From NCBI GenBank assembly GCA_964610985.1, contig CAZSZJ010000047.1:1-5729 (forward strand): a DNA stretch of 5,729 nucleotides. Direction: 5' to 3'. The notes beneath the pieces were generated by a model, which worked only from the letters and a program-made list of their open reading frames with translations, did no database searches and was not told the DNA's origin. The position numbers and the translations under genes are program-made. The DNA comes from JARIHD01 sp964610985 (GTDB taxonomy: Bacteria > Patescibacteriota > Saccharimonadia > Saccharimonadales > UBA4665). Shown piece after piece: positions 1 to 3,855 of the stretch (its first letter is position 1; the number at the start of each line of letters is the position of its first letter).

Positions 1-91
1 TTGCTGCGGTCAACGTAGTCTTACCGTGGTCAACGTGGCCCATGGTACCAACGTTAACGTGCGGCTTGCTACGGTCAAATGTGTCTGCCAT
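1..91 (-). CDS. tuf: Elongation factor Tu, N-terminal fragment (runs off the left edge)
   Basis: EF-Tu is the GTPase that delivers aminoacyl-tRNA to the ribosomal A site in the cytosol. Only the first 30 codons are present. They read MADTFDRSKPHVNVGTMGHV and continue into DHGKTTLTAA, which contains the G1/P-loop GHVDHGKT at about residues 18-25, diagnostic of EF-Tu. The start is the ATG at 91-89, supported by an AAGGAG Shine-Dalgarno at 106-101, nine bases upstream. The MADTFDRSKPH opening resembles EF-Tu of Saccharibacteria/CPR bacteria from memory; this was not checked. The gene sits downstream of a lipid kinase instead of fusA and has its own promoter. The identity is secure; everything after the P-loop lies outside the window. 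Confidence 0.96.
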   Translation of the reverse strand, partial: MADTFDRSKPHVNVGTMGHVDHGKTTLTAA

Positions 92-120
92 TAAAGATGA
101 CTCCTTATTATTAGTATTAC

Positions 121-146
121 CGTGTGAGAATATAAAAAATCACACG
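121..146 (-). repeat. Perfect 7-bp inverted repeat in the tuf 5' UTR
   Basis: CGTGTGA at 121-127 and TCACACG at 140-146 are perfect reverse complements around a 12-base A/T-rich loop. On the tuf (minus) strand the loop starts with six Ts. The repeat lies between the predicted tuf transcription start (about 152) and the Shine-Dalgarno at 106-101, so it would form a hairpin near the 5' end of the tuf mRNA. It has no T-tract after the stem, so it is not a standard intrinsic terminator. It could be a 5' stability hairpin or a protein-binding operator; the role is unknown. Confidence 0.5.
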
Positions 147-158
147 AGTGACCTGGAT

Positions 159-187
159 ATTGTATCGGAAAGCTCTACCGATGTAAA
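159..187 (-). promoter_or_regulatory. Predicted sigma70-like promoter of tuf
   Basis: On the minus strand a -35 box TTTACA (187-182) and a -10 box TACAAT (164-159) are separated by exactly 17 bases. Each matches the sigma70 consensus at 5 of 6 positions. The predicted start is near 152, giving a 5' UTR of about 60 bases that includes the 121-146 inverted repeat and the tuf Shine-Dalgarno. The promoter lies entirely in the gap between the lipid kinase stop codon (203) and tuf, which supports independent transcription of tuf. No terminator is visible after the lipid kinase, so readthrough into tuf is also possible. Confidence 0.72.
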
Positions 188-202
188 GAGTAATCTACGC
201 CG

Positions 203-1171
203 TTAGGAACGGTGGTCGATCAGTCTGGTACTGAGCGCGTAAAAAGGCTTGGGCGATCGGTAAACGCGTACTTTGGTGCCCGCAGCTACGCGGAAGGTTT
301 CGCCGTCGGCCTGACCCCATGCTCTGTCTTCGCAGACAAAGGTCACTTCTTCGCGGGTTTGTTCGGCCTCAGGACGACGGAACAGCTCGCGGAGGTACAT
401 AACAACGGCACGCAGGCGCTTTTCTTTGATAGTGAGTTTATAGAAAGCGTCATCGGTAAGCTTGAGCGGTAGCGGCCGCACTTTGGCAATCCGTGACCCG
501 TTAATAAAGATTCGCTCATATATGCCCGTGGTGCTGCCTTCTTCGGTAATGTGAAATTCCGAAACGCGTGCAAATGTTTCGAGGACAGTAAATGTCTCGC
601 GGATGATGCGGCCACCGGGTACTTTGTGCCATTTGCTGCCCCGATGCAGAAGCGTGTTCAGGCGCCGCGCCGCCAGCCCCGATGCGCCAAAGCTAATATA
701 GCTCGAAGCAATATAGAGTGCCCGCTCGCCGGCTGGAGAGATGAGTTCACAGTACAGAGGCCGAATCGGTACGCGTTTTCCTCGCCGCAAGATGTCGGGG
801 ACGGCGCTTTTGAGGGCCGGGCCGTTGAGCATATGCGCCAGGTCATTGGCATTACCGCCCCAGAGCGGAAGCACCACAGCCTGCGCGGCTTCTTTTGGTG
901 AACCAGCGGACATAAGGTACTTGAGCACCGAATTGACCGTGCCATCTCCTCCGGCAACGCAAAGAAGCGTTCCCTTATTCAGATGTTTTTGCTCATCTTT
1001 CAAGAGCGAAGCCGTGGTGCGACCCTGGTCAACATCAAGCTCTAATATGCGCACCGGCACATGCGACATAAGTTGCTTAATGAACGCGATACGGCTGCGT
1101 GCAGCGTCTATTTGCGTGCTGCGCGGATTCACTAGAATAATAACTCGTTTAAAAATGACTCCGTTTTCCAT
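203..1171 (-). CDS. Diacylglycerol kinase / sphingosine-kinase-like lipid kinase (DAGK catalytic family)
   Basis: This 322-residue protein belongs to the DgkB/YegS/sphingosine kinase family, which phosphorylates lipid alcohols such as diacylglycerol at the inner membrane face. Visible family marks are the N-terminal NPRST (15-19, equivalent to NPxSG), the nucleotide-binding GGDGT at 74-78, a PLWGGNANDLA loop at 102-112 in the place of the usual PLGTxND, and ADGE at 288-291 matching the C-terminal DGE. Length is normal for the family, and there is no signal peptide or membrane segment. The start ATG (1171-1169) is chosen because of a GAGGGG Shine-Dalgarno at 1186-1181, nine bases upstream. The gene begins 3 bp after the stop of the CDP-alcohol phosphatidyltransferase, so the two are very likely cotranscribed and probably act in the same phospholipid or glycolipid pathway. 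The exact lipid substrate cannot be read from sequence. The nucleotide loop is two residues longer than the usual form. Confidence 0.85.
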   Translation of the reverse strand: MENGVIFKRVIILVNPRSTQIDAARSRIAFIKQLMSHVPVRILELDVDQGRTTASLLKDEQKHLNKGTLLCVAGGDGTVNSVLKYLMSAGSPKEAAQAVVLPLWGGNANDLAHMLNGPALKSAVPDILRRGKRVPIRPLYCELISPAGERALYIASSYISFGASGLAARRLNTLLHRGSKWHKVPGGRIIRETFTVLETFARVSEFHITEEGSTTGIYERIFINGSRIAKVRPLPLKLTDDAFYKLTIKEKRLRAVVMYLRELFRRPEAEQTREEVTFVCEDRAWGQADGETFRVAAGTKVRVYRSPKPFYALSTRLIDHRS

Positions 1172-1174
1172 GAC

Positions 1175-1855
1175 CTATCGCCCCTCTAGATGGCGTGCCT
1201 TCAGGATAGCCCGGACATATTGGCCGAATGACCACCAACGCAGAACAACCGCAACACCTGCTATAAGAAGTCCAAATAGGATATAAAAGAAGCTCATAAA
1301 TAAAGTATTCACTGCGGCTGCGAACCCTAGAAAAATAAACATGATTGCCGTCCAGACGGCAAAGGTCGTGTATTTTCCTAGCCGCGACGGATGCAACGTA
1401 ATTCCCTGACGCCTCGACCATAAAACTAAAACCGCAGTGGCGAGCTCCTCAATGAGTAATAACAGAAAAATTGGCACGAATGGGCCATTTCCATGGATCA
1501 AAAATAATGTAAGCGCTACGACAGCCGTAAGCTTATCGACCGTAGCATCGAGTCCCTCACCAAAAGGACTGGAGGTTTTTGTGCGGCGTGCAATCTTGCC
1601 ATCAAGAACGTCCAATAGCCGGCCACAACCAATCAAAATGAGTCCCGCATAACCCGGAACGTAAAAAGCCCAAAAGAGTCCCAGCAATGTAAGGCCTGCA
1701 CCAAGACAAGAGGTGGCATTACCAATAGTTATGACTCCTCGTGTTTGAGCTGCCACTCGCTGCAAAGGGGTTCGCTTTTCCTCCGGAATGTCGTACCACT
1801 CGGCGTCGCTGTGCAACTGTTCAAGCCAGGCTTTCATATAATGAAACAATAGCAC
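1175..1855 (-). CDS. CDP-alcohol phosphatidyltransferase family membrane protein
   Basis: The enzyme transfers a phosphatidyl group from a CDP-linked lipid to an alcohol acceptor (such as glycerol phosphate or inositol phosphate) in the membrane. The full family signature DGx2ARx8Gx3Dx3D is intact: D82, D85-G86, A89-R90, G99, D103 and D107. About six hydrophobic segments follow a polar N-terminal stretch of about 38 residues: roughly 42-62, 66-80, 108-121, 125-146, 163-182 and 184-206. SRLGKYTTF at 157-165 resembles the PgsA-type SRxGKxxT region. At 226 residues (GTG start, 1855) the length is normal. The ATG at 1837-1835 is an equally plausible start (220 residues), since neither has a clear Shine-Dalgarno. 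It is the first gene of a two-gene lipid unit and is divergent from the PLP-enzyme leader. The acceptor (PG, PI or archaetidyl-type) cannot be assigned. Confidence 0.88.
   Translation of the reverse strand: MLLFHYMKAWLEQLHSDAEWYDIPEEKRTPLQRVAAQTRGVITIGNATSCLGAGLTLLGLFWAFYVPGYAGLILIGCGRLLDVLDGKIARRTKTSSPFGEGLDATVDKLTAVVALTLFLIHGNGPFVPIFLLLLIEELATAVLVLWSRRQGITLHPSRLGKYTTFAVWTAIMFIFLGFAAAVNTLFMSFFYILFGLLIAGVAVVLRWWSFGQYVRAILKARHLEGR
1837..1842 (+). promoter_or_regulatory. Possible -10 box for the plus-strand attenuator transcript
   Basis: A perfect TATAAT lies on the plus strand inside the first codons of the divergent phosphatidyltransferase gene. It would start transcription near 1849, about 80 bases before the leader ORF. 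No convincing -35 box sits 16-18 bases upstream and there is no TGn extension, so the assignment is weak. A weaker alternative is TTGCGC (1859-1864) with TACAGG (1881-1886). If correct, the divergent transcripts would overlap at their 5' ends. Confidence 0.28.
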
Positions 1856-1931
1856 ATATTGCGCGAAACACCCATTTTAGTACAGGGGTAGGGAGTCATA
1901 GAGATCACCAATAGGTTGCAAAAAGGACGCT

Positions 1932-2024
1932 GTGAGTGCATACTGCAAACATATGCGTGAGTTTATGCAGATTATTGCAATTATTCTCATCCCCACCCGG
2001 GGTATGTTGATGGTTCCTGCATAA
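1932..2024 (+). CDS. Isoleucine-rich leader peptide (predicted attenuator peptide)
   Basis: This short ORF ends at TAA 2022-2024, 75 bases before the PLP-enzyme gene. From the GTG at 1932 it encodes 30 residues; an in-frame ATG at 1953 would give 23. The GTG is preferred because AAAAGGA at 1921-1927 is the only Shine-Dalgarno-like sequence nearby, although its 4-base spacing is short. Residues 14-20 read IIAIILI, with control codons ATT ATT GCA ATT ATT CTC ATC at 1971-1991; the tail has further Leu and Val. The layout matches enterobacterial ilv leader peptides: a run of branched-chain codons just ahead of alternative hairpins and a terminator, in front of a threonine-deaminase-like gene. Expected role: a ribosome stalled for lack of charged tRNA-Ile lets transcription continue. 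The peptide itself probably has no other function. A chance ORF cannot be excluded without comparative data. Confidence 0.68.
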   Translation: MSAYCKHMREFMQIIAIILIPTRGMLMVPA

Positions 2025-2057
2025 ATCGCCAAATATAAGCCAAACAGCATCCCCCGG
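1988..2057 (+). promoter_or_regulatory. Attenuator: mutually exclusive 1:2 protector and 2:3 antiterminator helices
   Basis: Segment 2 (1997-2009) can pair with segment 3 (2045-2057) over 13 positions: 11 Watson-Crick pairs, one U-G wobble (2007/2047) and one mismatch (2003/2051). This uses the 5' arm of the terminator (2049-2058) and so would prevent termination. Segment 1 (1988-1994, CATCCCC), inside the leader ORF, can instead pair with 1999-2006 with one bulged base at 2003, blocking segment 2. A ribosome stalled at the Ile codons 1971-1985 would free segment 2, while one finishing at the stop codon 2022-2024 would partly mask it. The pairings were read directly from the sequence; the switching behaviour is inferred from the known ilv/trp/his attenuators. 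Confidence 0.7.
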
Positions 2058-2078
2058 AAATACCTCCGGGGATTTTTT
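2049..2078 (+). terminator. Intrinsic terminator (attenuator 3:4 hairpin) ahead of the PLP-enzyme gene
   Basis: CCCCGGA (2052-2058) and TCCGGGG (2065-2071) form a perfect 7-bp G/C-rich stem with a 6-base loop. Two more pairs (AT at 2049-2050 with AT at 2072-2073) are possible if C2051 bulges. Six Ts follow at 2073-2078. The terminator lies 21 bases before the start codon of the downstream gene and just ahead of its Shine-Dalgarno, in the same orientation. It therefore cannot end an upstream plus-strand gene, as there is none; it is a premature, regulated terminator. Confidence 0.88.
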
Positions 2079-2099
2079 ACGCTATAAAAAGGAGTATTT

Positions 2100-3488
2100 A
2101 TGTCAGTATCAGTATCCGAACAAGCGCCCATGTCCGCTCCGGCAGCGGAAGTGCTGGGCAGCGACGAATTATATAGGCAGGTCTTGGAATATGCATTGCC
2201 GCTTAGCGTCCTTGAGCCTGGAGAATCAGATTGGCGCGACATATTTTATGACGTAATGAAGGTGCAGCGCACGCCATCCCAGGAAATGGCCGGACATCCA
2301 AATGGGCACAACCTGTCACTCAAATACGAAGGTGGGCAGCCGGGCGGCCATTCCTTCAAAGCCAGGACGGGTGCATATTCGGTAATGATGGCCGTATTCC
2401 AAAACGAGCATGTCAAAGAACTGCATATTGCCAGCCAAGGCAACGCTGCTAATGGAGCGGCTTTTGCAGCTAACAAATACGGCGTAAGGCTTACTGCCCA
2501 TGTTACCAAAACGGCAAGTGCCAAAAAGGTAGCGAAACTCGTAGAGAGCGACGTGAATGTTGTCGCCGACTATCTCAGCCTAGAGGATGGCCTGAAGGCG
2601 GCTGACAAGTACGGCCGAGAAGAAAATGCAGCGACACTCCATCCTTTTGACCGGGTAGAGTCGATGGCCGCAGCGGCCTCGGTGGGCTTTGAACAGATCG
2701 AAGATCTTCTAAAACAGCAGGCAGCGGGCGAACTCAACCTACAGACCGATCCTGTCAAGATTTACGTGCCTATCGGGGGCGGCGGACTAATTGCTGGAGT
2801 CGCTACTGCCATGCGTTGGGCCAAGGATGCTGGCCTCATGGGAGAGCAAGTACAGGTTGTCGGAGTGCAAATGGAGGGTTGTGATGCCGCTCGCCGGTCC
2901 CTGCCCTATATACGCGCTGGCAAGAAATTGCCCCAAGATCTATTTGAAACGGGTAAGCTGTTTAATGGGCGAACCGATGGTGCCGCAGTTCGATTTGCTG
3001 GCGAGCAAACGATGACCCTTATCGCTGATCCGCGCTTTGTGGCGGATGTTGAGCTGGTAAGCGAAGTGCAGGTCGGCCAGGCCATGCTCGATCTCACTAA
3101 ACATTTTGGTCATCGCATAGAGCCGACCGCAGCGCTTGCATTGGCAGGATCCCGAGTTAACGCGGCTGCCACCAGGAGTGGCCCCAAAGAGCATCATGTG
3201 GCTCTGGTTACCGGCTCGAACGTTGACGAAGAATTATTTGCGTACTTTACCGGTGTGGTCGAGACAGCCCAGGAAAAAATGGAAGCCGAAGCACGTCGCC
3301 AAGCTGATCTGGAGGCTTATCGGGCAAACCTACTCTCTTTGGGTAAACGTAACAACGTAAGGGGCCCGGAGCCGCCTCGAAGTCAAAATGGCGCAACAAA
3401 GGAATTAGTTTACCCGTATTTGAGTTCTATTCTGGGCGGATCAAATGCATGGAGTGGCCCCTCCTTTGAGTACCGCCATAATCGCTAA
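2100..3488 (+). CDS. Threonine-deaminase-like fold-type II PLP enzyme (divergent)
   Basis: This 462-residue protein has the layout of the threonine ammonia-lyase/serine dehydratase family, which converts threonine to 2-oxobutyrate and ammonia using PLP. The PLP lysine is K87 in HSFKAR; SQGNAANG (112-119) is the substrate/phosphate loop; TLHPFD (179-184) matches the family; GGGG (226-229) is the PLP-phosphate glycine loop; EPTAALALAG (341-350) and VTGSNVD (370-376) complete the core. Several motifs are off-consensus: SAGNHAQG is SQGNAANG, GQGT is replaced near 190-195, and T371 stands where Ser/Cys usually contacts the pyridine nitrogen. There is an N-terminal extension of about 50 residues and an 80-residue charged C-terminal tail with no recognisable ACT-like regulatory domain. 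The start ATG has AAGGAG at 2089-2094, five bases upstream. The Ile-rich leader attenuator supports a role in isoleucine synthesis (ilvA-like), but the motif changes leave the substrate uncertain. Confidence 0.8.
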   Translation: MSVSVSEQAPMSAPAAEVLGSDELYRQVLEYALPLSVLEPGESDWRDIFYDVMKVQRTPSQEMAGHPNGHNLSLKYEGGQPGGHSFKARTGAYSVMMAVFQNEHVKELHIASQGNAANGAAFAANKYGVRLTAHVTKTASAKKVAKLVESDVNVVADYLSLEDGLKAADKYGREENAATLHPFDRVESMAAAASVGFEQIEDLLKQQAAGELNLQTDPVKIYVPIGGGGLIAGVATAMRWAKDAGLMGEQVQVVGVQMEGCDAARRSLPYIRAGKKLPQDLFETGKLFNGRTDGAAVRFAGEQTMTLIADPRFVADVELVSEVQVGQAMLDLTKHFGHRIEPTAALALAGSRVNAAATRSGPKEHHVALVTGSNVDEELFAYFTGVVETAQEKMEAEARRQADLEAYRANLLSLGKRNNVRGPEPPRSQNGATKELVYPYLSSILGGSNAWSGPSFEYRHNR

Positions 3489-3766
3489 ACACCGGGCTTG
3501 ATCTCGACCTGCTGAATGCTGCGGCATACAAATATTATTGAGTGAAAGAGGGTCCGAATGGCTTCTTCGGAAAGTGGGCCTTCGTTGTAGTCGGCGACAT
3601 GATCGAGTACTTCCGCTTCGCGCTGCGGCCGGTAGACCGGACGTCCGCCTTTGGCAATGCGCGCCTGAAGCGATAAACGGGCGCGCTCGTTAAGTAATGC
3701 TACAATTTGCTCATCGACGGTATCGATGGTATTCCTGAGCTCTTCAAGTTTCTTGCTATCTTCCAT
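3485..3766 (-). CDS. aroQ: Chorismate mutase, AroQ type, stand-alone
   Basis: AroQ mutases rearrange chorismate to prephenate, the first step towards phenylalanine and tyrosine, as all-helical dimers in the cytosol. The 93-residue product resembles the N-terminal mutase domain of bacterial P-proteins (PheA), but no prephenate dehydratase follows. Active-site positions can be matched to E. coli PheA: R11, R28 and K39 at the same numbers, R49-E50 for R51-E52, and Q85 for Q88. Ser84 is replaced by C81 and Asp48 by R46. The start is the ATG at 3766-3764. An in-frame TTG at 3793 would add nine residues, but it lies in the fusA terminator and upstream of the predicted promoter. There is no Shine-Dalgarno. 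The stop codon overlaps that of the convergent PLP-enzyme gene (shared bases 3485-3488). Prephenate-using partner genes are not in the window. Confidence 0.87.
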   Translation of the reverse strand: MEDSKKLEELRNTIDTVDEQIVALLNERARLSLQARIAKGGRPVYRPQREAEVLDHVADYNEGPLSEEAIRTLFHSIIFVCRSIQQVEIKPGV

Positions 3767-3772
3767 CGGGCT

Positions 3773-3781
3773 ATAATAGCA
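3773..3781 (-). promoter_or_regulatory. Extended -10 promoter of aroQ, predicted leaderless transcript
   Basis: On the minus strand TGCTATTAT (3781-3773) is an extended -10 element: TGn followed by TATTAT, a 5 of 6 match. There is no recognisable -35 box. The -10 ends six bases before the ATG at 3766, so transcription would start at or next to the A of the start codon. The lack of any Shine-Dalgarno between them fits a leaderless mRNA. The element is placed just downstream of the fusA terminator, as expected for an independent transcription unit. Confidence 0.55.
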
Positions 3782-3791
3782 GATCAAAGCC

Positions 3792-3823
3792 AAAAACTGC
3801 CCGAGAAAAACGGACAGTTTTTT
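3792..3823 (-). terminator. Intrinsic terminator downstream of fusA
   Basis: On the minus strand ACTGTCCG (3818-3811) pairs with CGGGCAGT (3803-3796) around a 7-base loop, with one U-G wobble. The stem is flanked by an A-tract (3823-3819) and a T-tract (3796-3792), which can extend the helix. On the plus strand the wobble becomes a C-A mismatch, so the element is better formed for minus-strand RNA. It sits about 32 bases after the fusA stop codon, separating fusA from aroQ and hence from tuf. Confidence 0.82.
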
Positions 3824-3855
3824 AATAGTTTTTAATTCCCCAGCCGGACTATCTG

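Noticed and set aside
121..146. Intrinsic terminator for the lipid kinase transcript
   Set aside because: The T-run is in the loop instead of after the stem, and the stem is only 7 bp.
741..1286. 181-codon plus-strand open frame
   Set aside because: It is antisense to the lipid kinase including its GGDGT region and crosses into the phosphatidyltransferase; a shadow frame.
1861..2099. T-box or other tRNA-sensing riboswitch as the explanation for the leader terminator
   Set aside because: No T-box consensus (AGGGUGGNACCGCG-like) is visible, and the leader ORF with overlapping helices explains the region better.
1877..2242. 121-codon minus-strand open frame over the attenuator and the PLP-enzyme 5' end
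   Set aside because: It crosses the terminator and well-supported plus-strand start, and its sequence resembles no family.
3767..3793. Nine-residue N-terminal extension of aroQ from TTG 3793
   Set aside because: It would begin inside the fusA terminator T-tract, upstream of the predicted promoter, and the family alignment starts after the ATG at 3766.
3816..3837. Tandem A/T-rich motif (AGTTTTTTAAT then AGTTTTTAAT)
   Set aside because: Only two imperfect copies, low complexity and next to the terminator A/T tract; probably chance.
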